Below, piece after piece: positions 1 to 8,628 of a DNA stretch of 64,000 nucleotides; the first letter of the stretch is position 1; every line of letters begins with the position of its first letter. Under the pieces are notes generated by a model. The model ran no database searches and had not been told where the DNA came from. It saw only the letters and a list, made by a program, of their open reading frames with translations. The DNA is from Actinocatenispora comari (lineage in GTDB: Bacteria > Actinomycetota > Actinomycetes > Mycobacteriales > Micromonosporaceae), in contig NZ_BOPO01000049.1 of the NCBI RefSeq assembly GCF_017312725.1, positions 1-64,000 of the forward strand, given 5' to 3'. The translations under genes were made by a program, and so were the position numbers.

Positions 1-41
1 TCGGTCGTTCGCTTCTCGGTCGTTCGCTTCTCGGTCGTTCG
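1..41. repeat. 15-bp direct tandem repeat at window edge
   Basis: Two full copies and one 11-bp partial copy of the 15-mer TCGGTCGTTCGCTTC run without spacers from the window edge. The array may continue to the left. No coding role is apparent. Confidence 0.85.
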
Positions 42-117
42 GTGCGGGTGGTGCGGTGGCTTCCCGTGGTGCGGCGGATCGTCGGGACCCGCGTCAGATG
101 GCCGGATCGGCGAGGAT

Positions 118-1020
118 GTGCGGATGCCTGCCTCGTCCGATCCGACGCCGGATGCCCGGCGCTCGCCTTCGCCGTACCCCCGGTCGTCGGCCGGCAAACG
201 GCCCCACGGCGAGGCGGTCGACCGGGCCGAGCGGGCGCTCTGGTTCGGCCGGCCGGCCCGGGCGTTGTCGCTGCTGGACGCGGTACCGGCGGGGTCGCGG
301 CCGGCGTGGCTGCGGGGCGTGGCGCTGATCGCGCTGGGCCGGTACGTTGCGGCCGACGACGCCCTGCTGCCCACGGCGACGCGGGCACGGTCGGTACCCG
401 GTGCGATGCGGTGCGCCGGCGAGCGGCGGTACGGGTCGCTGGCGTTGTCCGCGCTCGGCAGCTCGGCGCGCCAGTGCGGCCGGTACGACCGGGCCGCGGA
501 GCTGGACGCGGCGGCGCTGGCGGCGGCCGGTACCGACGTCGAGGCGCGGGCCGATGCGCTGGTCGGGCTGACCGCGGACGCCATCGGTACGGGCGACCGG
601 GAGGTGGCGGAACGCCGGCTGGCGGCGCTGGCCGAGGTGGCCGGCGCGAGCTGGCGCAGCACCGTACGTTGCGCTTGGGTTGCGGCCGAACTTTCCCTTC
701 TTTCTGATCTTCCGGAAAGCGCGGCAGCCGCGGCGTACCGGGCGGTACGGTGCGCCGAAATGGCGCAGGCACGGCGCCATCTTGCGAAGTCTCTGCTCTT
801 TTATGGCGTTTCGGTGCGGGAAGTTGCCCGTAGACAAGCGGTCGCACCCCTATTCCGGTCCGCGGCAGTGATACTGAGAAGAGCGGAGCGGCTCGCGGCG
901 GCGGTCGAGGCGTTCCCGGTGTGGGGAGTGGCGTGCCGGCTGCGACAGGAGACCTTGAAGGAGGTCGCCGTGACGGGGGAAGCTGTGGCGCAGAACACGT
1001 ACACCACAATCGCGTCATGA
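118..1020 (+). CDS. TPR-like alanine-rich hypothetical protein
   Basis: This is a 300-residue soluble protein I do not recognise as a named family. It is strongly alanine/arginine-rich and built of repeated helix pairs, for example the RALWFGRPARALSLLDAVP and RAAELDAAALAAAGTDVEAR segments. That pattern resembles tetratricopeptide-type scaffolds, so a protein-binding role is an inference. There is no signal peptide or membrane segment. GTG at 118 is taken as the start, with ATG at 124 as an alternative. The stop sits 45 bases before the BldM-like regulator and both are on the same strand, so co-transcription is plausible. Alternative: a helical accessory regulator. Confidence 0.6.
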   Translation: MRMPASSDPTPDARRSPSPYPRSSAGKRPHGEAVDRAERALWFGRPARALSLLDAVPAGSRPAWLRGVALIALGRYVAADDALLPTATRARSVPGAMRCAGERRYGSLALSALGSSARQCGRYDRAAELDAAALAAAGTDVEARADALVGLTADAIGTGDREVAERRLAALAEVAGASWRSTVRCAWVAAELSLLSDLPESAAAAAYRAVRCAEMAQARRHLAKSLLFYGVSVREVARRQAVAPLFRSAAVILRRAERLAAAVEAFPVWGVACRLRQETLKEVAVTGEAVAQNTYTTIAS

Positions 1021-1037
1021 GCCCGAGTCACCGGGGT

Positions 1038-1056
1038 CTCTCTGTCTGGGAGAGAG
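1038..1056 (+). promoter_or_regulatory. Hairpin overlapping the RBS of the BldM-like gene
   Basis: CTCTCT at 1038-1043 can pair with AGAGAG at 1051-1056 across a 7-base loop. The right arm forms part of the AGAGGAGAAG ribosome-binding site of the gene starting at 1066, so folding would hide the site. The stem is short, and the regulatory role is inferred. Confidence 0.35.
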
Positions 1057-1065
1057 GAGAAGCAC

Positions 1066-1698
1066 GTGCGCTCGGTGCTCGTCTGTGTACGAACGCCCGT
1101 GGCGGCGCAACGCATCGCTGCCTGGGCTGCGCATCTCGGCGTCGCTGCCGCGGTGCGGACGGCGCTGTCCGGTGAGGAGGCGCTGGCCCGGATGGGCGAG
1201 CGCCCGGCGGACGTCGTCCTTATCGATGTCGGAATGACCCGGCCCGATCCGGTGCAGTTCACTCGCCGGGTTCTCAGCCGCGGTCCACACACCGCACTCG
1301 TGCTCGTCGGCGCCGACGACCCGCGGGCCGCGGCGGCCGCGGTCGCCGCCGGCGCCCGCGGCGTGATCCGCGCCGGCGAACACGGGGAAGACCTGGTCAG
1401 CGCGCTGGCCCAGGGCATCCTGCTGGCGTGCCCGAACGGCCGGCAGAACCCGGTCGGTACGCCCACGTTGGGTCGCCCGGCGCAGCCGCCGGGGCCCCGC
1501 CGGGGTGTGCTCACCGAACGGGAGTTGCAGGTACTGCGGGGAATGAGCGAGGGGAAGAGCAACGCCGAGATCGGGCGTGAGCTGTTCGTCTCGGAGGACA
1601 CGGTGAAGACGCACGCGCGTCGGCTGTTCCGCAAGCTCGGTGCGCGCGATCGTGCGCACGCCGTGGCGTCCGCGTTCCGTTCCGGCCTGGTCAGCTGA
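1066..1698 (+). CDS. BldM/WhiI-like atypical response regulator (LuxR family)
   Basis: A 210-residue protein has an N-terminal receiver-like domain (about 1-120) and a C-terminal LuxR/FixJ helix-turn-helix (about 148-210, LTERELQVL...SEDTVKTHARRLF). The helix-turn-helix closely resembles the BldM/WhiI type of actinobacterial developmental regulators. The usual phosphoacceptor Asp is present (D54 in LIDVGM). The acidic pair near residue 8 is replaced by Val-Arg (CVRT), and the conserved Lys is replaced in the GVIRAGE segment, so classical phosphorylation is unlikely. The start is GTG at 1066 behind AGAGGAGAAG. It lies directly before shbA, as bldM does in Streptomyces. It may be the bldM orthologue or a diverged paralogue. 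Confidence 0.75.
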   Translation: MRSVLVCVRTPVAAQRIAAWAAHLGVAAAVRTALSGEEALARMGERPADVVLIDVGMTRPDPVQFTRRVLSRGPHTALVLVGADDPRAAAAAVAAGARGVIRAGEHGEDLVSALAQGILLACPNGRQNPVGTPTLGRPAQPPGPRRGVLTERELQVLRGMSEGKSNAEIGRELFVSEDTVKTHARRLFRKLGARDRAHAVASAFRSGLVS

Positions 1699-1790
1699 CC
1701 GGCCGCGGGCGGACCGCGGGGCGGGTCCGGATCGGTCGGCCTGCGCCGGCCGGGTCCGGTCGCCCCGACCTGCTTCAATGGGTCCCGACC

Positions 1791-1824
1791 GAGGTCTGTC
1801 GGTGACCCAACCGGCGAAGACCTC
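1791..1824. promoter_or_regulatory. Extended inverted repeat upstream of shbA
   Basis: GAGGTCT (1791-1797) and AGACCTC (1818-1824) are perfect inverted copies, with an inner CGGT/ACCG pair (1800-1803 and 1810-1813). The element lies 70 bases before the sigma-factor start and is a candidate operator or 5' leader structure. Confidence 0.45.
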
Positions 1825-1893
1825 TATGCGAAGATCGCCGCAAACACGCTACCGTTCGGCGGAAGGTTCGTAACGGGAGAGTGCGAGCGGGCG

Positions 1894-2478
1894 ATGACAT
1901 CACCGGAGGCGGGGCTCACCGAGCTCGCCGTACGCGCCGGCGGCGGCGACCGCGCAGCGGTCGAGGAGCTGCTGACGCGGATCCGGCCGATCGTGGTTCG
2001 TTACTGCCGTGCTCGACTCGGTCGGACCGGCCGCGGCGCGTACACGACGGCTGACGACGTGGCGCAGGAGGTGTGTATCGCCGTGCTGGGTGCACTGCCC
2101 CGGTACCGGGCGGGCGGGTCGCCGTTCACCGCGTTCGTCTTCGGTATCGCCGCGCACAAGGTCGCCGACGCCCACCGCGGCGCCGCCCGGGACCGGTCCG
2201 AGCCGGTCGCGACGCTGCCCGAGCAGGCCGACCTGAACGCCGGGCCGGAGGCCCGGGCGATCGCGCTGGACGCGGCCGGCCGGATGCGCGGCCTGCTGGA
2301 GCGGCTGACCCCGCAGCACCGCGAGGTCGTCGTGCTCCGGGTCGGCGTCGGCCTGACCGCCGAGGAGACCGGCAACGCCCTGGGCATGACCGCCGGCGCG
2401 GTGCGGGTCGCCCAGCACCGCGCGCTGAACCGGCTGCGTGCCCTCGCCGCCGAGCTGTACGACGAGGTCGGAGTATGA
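1894..2478 (+). CDS. shbA: RNA polymerase sigma factor ShbA/SigD-like (ECF)
   Basis: This 194-residue protein is an ECF-type sigma factor. Region 2 spans roughly 15-95, including [18 protein letters not shown], and region 4 spans roughly 135-190 with the [21 protein letters not shown] helix-turn-helix. It would direct RNA polymerase to its own promoter class; in Streptomyces ShbA drives hrdB, and SigD is the mycobacterial relative. The identity rests on sequence type and on neighbours: BldM-like gene before, RsdA-like anti-sigma factor after, then DUF5319 and guaB. ATG at 1894 follows GGGAGA at 1875-1880 at a somewhat long spacing. Its TGA overlaps the ATG of the first mini-ORF repeat at 2475. 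Confidence 0.85.
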   Translation: MTSPEAGLTELAVRAGGGDRAAVEELLTRIRPIVVRYCRARLGRTGRGAYTTADDVAQEVCIAVLGALPRYRAGGSPFTAFVFGIAAHKVADAHRGAARDRSEPVATLPEQADLNAGPEARAIALDAAGRMRGLLERLTPQHREVVVLRVGVGLTAEETGNALGMTAGAVRVAQHRALNRLRALAAELYDEVGV

Positions 2479-2524
2479 GCGAGCGTCCCAGTGTCGTGCC
2501 TCGTGGTCGAAGCGGAGCCCGGCC
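2475..2524 (+). repeat. Mini-ORF repeat copy D1 (MSERPSVV type, 17 codons)
   Basis: This 50-bp unit starts with ATGAGCGAGCGT, where the ATG overlaps the shbA stop. It encodes a 17-residue ORF starting [12 protein letters not shown] and ending with a TGA at 2526-2528 that overlaps the ATG of copy D2 (ATGA). It shares GTGCCTCGTGGTCGAAGCGG with D2 except for one or two bases at the edges. It is a shortened member of the family also seen at 17257, 18368 and 48299 (minus). Confidence 0.75.
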
Positions 2525-2595
2525 ATGAGCGAGTGCCAGCGCGCCCATCGTGGGCATCGTGTGCTCCTGCCTCGTGGTCGAAGCGGAGTCCGGGC
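2525..2595 (+). repeat. Mini-ORF repeat copy D2 (MSECQRAH type, 24 codons)
   Basis: This 71-bp unit begins ATGAGCGAGTGCCAGCGC and encodes a 24-residue ORF (MSECQRAHRGH...). Its TGA at 2597-2599 overlaps the ATG of the anti-sigma factor gene at 2596. Together with D1 it separates two genes that would otherwise abut as an ATGA overlap. It contains GAAGCGGAG, a weak ribosome-binding site for the following gene. Confidence 0.8.
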
Positions 2596-3483
2596 ATGAG
2601 CACCCGATCCGAACCAACCGGCCGTCCGGCCGGGACCGACGACGCCACGCCGTCCGCCGACGCGGTGGCGCGGGACGACCGCGTCCTCGACGCGCTGCTC
2701 GGCCTGACCGACGACGACATCCGGTACGACGACCCGGCGGTGCAGTTGCTCTCGGCGTGGCGGGAGGACATCGTCGCCGACGAGATCGGCGGTACGGGTT
2801 CCCCGTCCGGCCGGCCGCCGCAGCTGCCCCGGATCCGGCGCAGCGGGCCGGCCGGTCCGGCCCCGGACCGGTCCCGGCCCCGCCGGGCCGCGAGGGCCCG
2901 CCGCCGGTCCGGCCGGCTGGTGCTGGTCACCGGGTTCGCGGTGCTGGCCGCGGGCGGGTTCGCCGGGGTGGCGATGGCCGCCGGCGGCGCCGCACCGGAC
3001 AGCCCGCTGTTCCCGGTGACGAAGGTGATCTATCCCGACCGGGCAGCGGTCGCCGAACACCGCTCGGCCGCGGCCGCCGACGTGGACGACGCCCGCAAGG
3101 CCGCGAAGGAAGGCCGGGACGACGATGCCCGGCGCTATCTCGCCGACGCCGACAAGCACGTCCGGCACCTGCCCGACGACGCGGCCCGGACGCTGCGCCG
3201 CAAGGCCGACGAGGTCCGCCGCGGGCTGAGCCCGTCGCCGAACGGGGCCGGCGCGCCGGGGCTGACGCCCAGCCTGACGCCCAGCCCGAACCAGCCGTCG
3301 CCGCAGGCCAGCGACACCGGGTCGGCGGAGCCATCGCCGTCCGACTCGTCCGCGGGCGCCGGGAACACCTCGCCCGGCGGGGAGGACTCGTCGAGCCCCG
3401 AGGCCTCCGCGAAGGCGCAGTCGTCGAACGAGCGCAACTCGGACCACGGCAAGGGCCACCACCGGGACGACGCCGAGCAGTGA
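2596..3483 (+). CDS. Anti-sigma-D factor RsdA-like membrane protein
   Basis: The 295-residue protein has a cytoplasmic N-terminus with the RsdA sigma-binding segment (about 27-64: DRVLDALLGLTDDDIRYDDP...LLSAWREDI). An Arg-rich stretch, one membrane helix (about 107-130) and an extracytoplasmic DUF5667-like region (PDSPLFPVTKVIYPDR, about 134-200) follow, then a low-complexity Ser/Pro/Asp tail. The family binds and silences the cognate sigma factor, here the gene just upstream. ATG at 2596 is chosen because it begins the conserved protein; the reading frame stays open upstream to 2491 only through the repeat copies. Arrangement matches mycobacterial sigD-rsdA. Confidence 0.8.
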   Translation: MSTRSEPTGRPAGTDDATPSADAVARDDRVLDALLGLTDDDIRYDDPAVQLLSAWREDIVADEIGGTGSPSGRPPQLPRIRRSGPAGPAPDRSRPRRAARARRRSGRLVLVTGFAVLAAGGFAGVAMAAGGAAPDSPLFPVTKVIYPDRAAVAEHRSAAAADVDDARKAAKEGRDDDARRYLADADKHVRHLPDDAARTLRRKADEVRRGLSPSPNGAGAPGLTPSLTPSPNQPSPQASDTGSAEPSPSDSSAGAGNTSPGGEDSSSPEASAKAQSSNERNSDHGKGHHRDDAEQ

Positions 3484-3582
3484 GTCGCGGGCCGGTCGGT
3501 CGCGAGCCCGGTCGGTCGCTGGTTCGCTCGGGTTGCGAGTACGGAGCCGCCGGCGCGGGCCGGGTCGGCCCTGGGCGCCGGG

Positions 3583-3954
3583 TCAGTCGTGGTCGTCGGC
3601 CTGGGCACCGTCGACGTAGCCGCGGGCGTACTCCCAGGAGACGTAGTGGTCCGGGTCGGGCTGGTAGGCCGGCTCGTGCAGCCGCGGATGACCGTGCTCC
3701 AGCACGTGGTGCAGGCTGCTGCGCAGCAGCTCCCAGGCGACGTAGTGGGCCGCGTGGCAGTCGTCGCAGTCGAACACCACGCCGCGGATCCCGGTCGGTT
3801 CCAGGAACCGCTGGAACTCGTCCAGCTCGGCCAGCTCCGCGGTGACCTCGTCGCGCTCGTCGTCGGCCAACGGCCGTCCGGGCACGCCGCCGAACAACCC
3901 GGCGGCCGGATCGGTCGGGTCGTTCGCGAAGGGGTCGAGCGGCTCGTCACGCAC
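3583..3954 (-). CDS. DUF5319 family protein
   Basis: This small acidic protein of 123 residues starts MRDEPLDPFANDPTDP and carries the conserved FDCDDCHAAHYVAWELL segment with a CxxC-like DCDDCH motif. The family is confined to actinobacteria and has no assigned function to my knowledge; the Cys/His cluster may bind metal. The GTG at 3954 is supported by a TACCGT -10 box (3966-3961) six bases before it, which makes the transcript leaderless. It lies between the anti-sigma factor and guaB and faces the anti-sigma gene, as the Rv3412 homologue does in the mycobacterial sigD locus. Confidence 0.8.
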   Translation of the reverse strand: MRDEPLDPFANDPTDPAAGLFGGVPGRPLADDERDEVTAELAELDEFQRFLEPTGIRGVVFDCDDCHAAHYVAWELLRSSLHHVLEHGHPRLHEPAYQPDPDHYVSWEYARGYVDGAQADDHD

Positions 3955-3960
3955 GATCCC

Positions 3961-3966
3961 ACGGTA
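3961..3966 (-). promoter_or_regulatory. -10 element of leaderless DUF5319 gene
   Basis: TACCGT on the minus strand lies six bases before the GTG at 3954, so transcription should start at or next to the start codon. Confidence 0.5.
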
Positions 3967-4141
3967 TCGCCTGGGTAGGCTCGTTCGCCGCCCGTGCGCC
4001 GCCGGGTGATCCCGACAACCAGGCAGGTTCCACGCCGGTACCGGGCCCGCGGAGTGCCGTGGACCGCACGCGGGAACAGCCCGCGTGGCCGGGATGTTGC
4101 CGGGCGTAGGATCGGAACACGCGGCCGGTGGCAGCGCTTGA

Positions 4142-5746
<1,605 letters not shown>

Positions 5747-5796
5747 GCCGCCGACCGGTTCCGCGTACCGATCGGGTGGTCCCGTCGACGCACGTG

Positions 5797-5819
5797 CCGG
5801 TCACCCTGACCGGTACAGT
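5797..5819 (+). promoter_or_regulatory. Hairpin and -10 element before guaB3
   Basis: CCGGTCA (5797-5803) pairs with TGACCGG (5807-5813) across a CCC loop and is followed at once by TACAGT (5814-5819), a plausible -10 box. The hairpin may end guaB transcription or act as an operator for guaB3. Confidence 0.45.
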
Positions 5820-5885
5820 GCCGTTTCGGGTGTGAGTTCCGGACAGCGCGGCGATCCGGGCTCCGGACGGCGGGAGGGGTCCATC

Positions 5886-7004
5886 GTGCGGGACATGGTC
5901 GAGATCGGAATGGGCAAGGCGGCGCGCCGCGGGTTCCACCTCGACGAGGTGGCGCTCGTGCCGACCCGCCGCACCCGCGACGTGGACGACGTGTCGACCA
6001 GCTGGCAGCTCGACGCGTACCGGTTCGACATCCCGTGCGTGGGGCACCCGTCGGACGCGACGATGAGCCCGGAGTCGGTGGTGGCGCTGGGCCGCGCCGG
6101 CGGTCTCGGCGTGCTCAACGCCGAGGGGCTGTGGACCCGGTACGAGGACCCGATCCCGGTGCTGCACGAGCTCAGCCAGCTGGACGAGGAGGCGGCGGCC
6201 ACCCGGCGGCTGCAGCAGCTGTACGCGGCGCCGATCCGGCCGGAGCTGATCGGCGAGCGGGTCAAGCAGATCCGGGACGCCGGCGGCACCGTGGCGGTGC
6301 GGGTGTCGCCGCAGCACACGCTGCAGCTGGCCCCGGTGATCCTGGACGCCGGCATCGACATCCTGGTCATCCAGGGCACCATCGTGTCCGCCGAGCACGT
6401 GTCGAGCACCGACGAGCCGTTGAACCTCAAGGAGTTCATCGCCGACCTCGACCTGCCGGTGGTGGCCGGTGGCATCACGAACTACCAGACCGCACTGCAC
6501 CTGATGCGTACCGGCGCGGCCGGTGTCATCGTCGGGGTCGGCGCGGACGACTTCTCCACCACCGACACCGTGCTCGGCATCCGGGTACCGATGGCGACGG
6601 CGATCTCCGACGCGGCCGCGGCGCGGCGCGACTACCTGGACGAGACCGGCGGGCGGTACGTGCACCTGATCGCCGACGGTGGCCTGTCCACCTCCGGTGA
6701 CATCGCCAAGGCGCTGGGCTGCGGGGCGGACGCGGTGATGCTGGGCGAGCCGCTGACGATGGCCACCGACGCGCCGGCCGGCGGCGCCTGGTGGCACTCC
6801 GCGGCGAGCCACCCGAAGCTGCCGCGCGGGATGTTCAGCCCGGCCGGCGAGCAGCTCGGCAGCCTGGAGGAGATCCTGTACGGGCCGTCCGACGACCCGG
6901 AGGGCGCGATGAACCTGTTCGGCGGGCTGCGCCGGGCGATGGCCAAGTGCGGCTACTCCGACCTCAAGGAGTTCCAGCGCGTCAACCTCATCCTCGACCG
7001 CTGA
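5886..7004 (+). CDS. guaB3: GuaB3 family IMP dehydrogenase-related protein
   Basis: A 372-residue TIM-barrel protein of the GuaB3 family begins VRDMVEIGMGKAARRGFHLD. It lacks the CBS insert and the catalytic Cys loop of guaB, although barrel motifs such as VIADGGLSTSGDIAKALGCGADAVMLG remain. The family always accompanies guaB in actinobacteria; its activity is not settled in my knowledge, with IMP dehydrogenase-like or GMP-linked roles proposed. GTG at 5886 is chosen over upstream ATG at 5832 because GGGAGGGGT sits five bases before it and conserved sequence starts there. It is probably transcribed from the TACAGT promoter in the gap after guaB. Confidence 0.9.
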   Translation: MRDMVEIGMGKAARRGFHLDEVALVPTRRTRDVDDVSTSWQLDAYRFDIPCVGHPSDATMSPESVVALGRAGGLGVLNAEGLWTRYEDPIPVLHELSQLDEEAAATRRLQQLYAAPIRPELIGERVKQIRDAGGTVAVRVSPQHTLQLAPVILDAGIDILVIQGTIVSAEHVSSTDEPLNLKEFIADLDLPVVAGGITNYQTALHLMRTGAAGVIVGVGADDFSTTDTVLGIRVPMATAISDAAAARRDYLDETGGRYVHLIADGGLSTSGDIAKALGCGADAVMLGEPLTMATDAPAGGAWWHSAASHPKLPRGMFSPAGEQLGSLEEILYGPSDDPEGAMNLFGGLRRAMAKCGYSDLKEFQRVNLILDR

Positions 7005-7093
7005 GGGTCGAGCCGACTCGGACCGTCGAGCGGTCTGGCTGATCTGGGCCGGTGAGCGGGTTGGCCGACCCGGACCGCTGAGCGGTCGGTTCG
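6993..7093 (+). terminator. Cluster of hairpins after guaB3
   Basis: CTCGACC/GGTCGAG (6993-6999 and 7006-7012) spans the stop codon. Two related inverted repeats follow, GACCG-N5-CGGTC near 7037 and near 7074. No U-tract follows, so termination would be of the weak GC-hairpin kind. The next gene is convergent. Confidence 0.4.
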
Positions 7094-7103
7094 GGGCGGC
7101 TTC

Positions 7104-8561
7104 TCACCGGGGCCCGGGGCGATCGCGCAGCGCGTCGGCGAGGCGGTGGATGCCGTCGTCGATCTGGTCGGCGGGCACGGTGCCGAAGCCGAGGGCCAGG
7201 CCCTGTTGCCGGTTTTCGTTGGTGCAGAAGCGATCCAGCGGGTCGACCGCGACGCCCTGACGGGCCGCGGCGGCGAGCCGGGCACCGAGGTCGGGATCGG
7301 GTTCGGTCAGCCGGGCGGCCACGTGCAGGCCGGCGGCGGACGGCACCACGGACAGCCGGTCGCCGAACCGGCGGTCCAGGGCGGTGAGCAACGCCTCGCG
7401 GCGCGTTGCGTACGTGCGCTGGGCGCGGCGGACGTGCCGGGCCAGCAGCCCCTCGTCGATGAACCGGGCCATCGCGCCCGCCACGACCGGATCGCCGTAC
7501 CAGTCGGCCACCCGGCGGGCCGCGTGCAGCGCCGGGATCAGCGAGGCCGGCGCGACCAGGAACCCGAGCCGCAGCATCGGCGCCATCGTCTTGGCGAACG
7601 ACCCGACGTACACGACCCGGCCGGCGGTGTCCAGGCTCTGCAACGGATCCAGCGGCCGGGCGCCGTACCGGAACTCGCTGTCGTAGTCGTCCTCGACGAT
7701 CACCGCGCCGTGCCGGCCGGCCCAGTCGAGCAGTGCGTGCCGGCGGGCCGGCGACATCGCCACCCCGAGCGGGAACTGGTGCGACGGCGTCACGTACACC
7801 AGCCGGGCGTCGTCCGGCAGCGCGGTCACGTCGATGCCCTCGCCGTCCACCGGTACGCCGGTGAGCCGGGCACCGAGCGCCCGCAGCGCCTGCCGGGCGG
7901 GCAGGTACCCGGGGTCCTCGACGGCGACCCGGTCGCCCGGTTCGACCAGTACCCGGCCGAGCAGGTCGATGGCCTGCTGGGCGCCCTGGGTGACGACCAC
8001 GTCGTCGGCGCCGGCCCGGACCGAGCGGGACAGCGCCAGGTGCCGGGCGATCGCGGCGCGCAGCGCGGGCAGCCCGGCCGACTCGGTGTACGGCGGGCGG
8101 CGCAGCGTGGTGGCCCGCAGCTCGGCGGCGACCAGCCGGCGCCAGGTGGCGAGCGGGAACAGGTCGGGGTCCGGCACCCCGACCCGGAAGTCGTAGGTGG
8201 CGGGGGAGGCGTCCGGCGCGGGCTCGGCGGCGAGCTGCCGCCAGATCGCCCGCGGGCGGACCCCCTCCCGGGGTGCGGCGGGCGCGCCGCCCGGCGCGGT
8301 CGGCACCGGGCGCACGAACGTGCCGGCGCCGACCCGGCCGGTCAGGAACCCCTCCGCGATGAGCCGCTCGTACGCGGCGGTCACGGTGGTGCGGGACACC
8401 GCGAGCGTGCCGGCGAGCTCCCGGCTCGGCGGCAGCCGGGAGCCGGCCCGCAGCCGGCCGTCGACGATCGCGTCCCGCAGCTGCCGGTAGATCCGGGTGG
8501 TCCGGTCGCCGCGGCCGGCCAGGCTGATGTGCACGTCGACCACGAGGCCGAGCCTACCCAT
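7104..8561 (-). CDS. MocR/PdxR-like GntR regulator with aminotransferase domain
   Basis: The protein of about 485 residues joins an N-terminal GntR winged helix (about 15-85: TRIYRQLRDAIVDGRLRAG, SRTTVTAAYERL) to a fold-type I aminotransferase domain (about 125-480). The PLP lysine is visible in VYVGSFAKTMAP, and the substrate-binding Asp and Tyr sit in VIVEDDYDSEFRYG. MocR proteins sense PLP or amino compounds and activate or repress adjacent genes. ATG at 8561 is chosen; GTG at 8543 is a possible alternative. It diverges from an APC permease 67 bases away, its most likely target. Conserved residues look intact, so PLP binding is expected. Confidence 0.85.
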   Translation of the reverse strand: MGRLGLVVDVHISLAGRGDRTTRIYRQLRDAIVDGRLRAGSRLPPSRELAGTLAVSRTTVTAAYERLIAEGFLTGRVGAGTFVRPVPTAPGGAPAAPREGVRPRAIWRQLAAEPAPDASPATYDFRVGVPDPDLFPLATWRRLVAAELRATTLRRPPYTESAGLPALRAAIARHLALSRSVRAGADDVVVTQGAQQAIDLLGRVLVEPGDRVAVEDPGYLPARQALRALGARLTGVPVDGEGIDVTALPDDARLVYVTPSHQFPLGVAMSPARRHALLDWAGRHGAVIVEDDYDSEFRYGARPLDPLQSLDTAGRVVYVGSFAKTMAPMLRLGFLVAPASLIPALHAARRVADWYGDPVVAGAMARFIDEGLLARHVRRAQRTYATRREALLTALDRRFGDRLSVVPSAAGLHVAARLTEPDPDLGARLAAAARQGVAVDPLDRFCTNENRQQGLALGFGTVPADQIDDGIHRLADALRDRPGPR

Positions 8562-8606
8562 TGGTCCAGTCGAGATCACAGATCTTGGCTCTTTCGGTGC
8601 GCCAAT
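8560..8606. promoter_or_regulatory. Divergent operator region between MocR gene and APC permease
   Basis: The 67-bp divergent gap contains AGATC-ACA-GATCT (8573-8585), a perfect short palindrome, inside a wider ATTGG (8560-8564)/CCAAT (8602-8606) inverted pair. These are the likely binding sites of the MocR protein. Confidence 0.4.
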
Positions 8607-8628
8607 GCGGCGCCGTAGCGTGGCGGCC

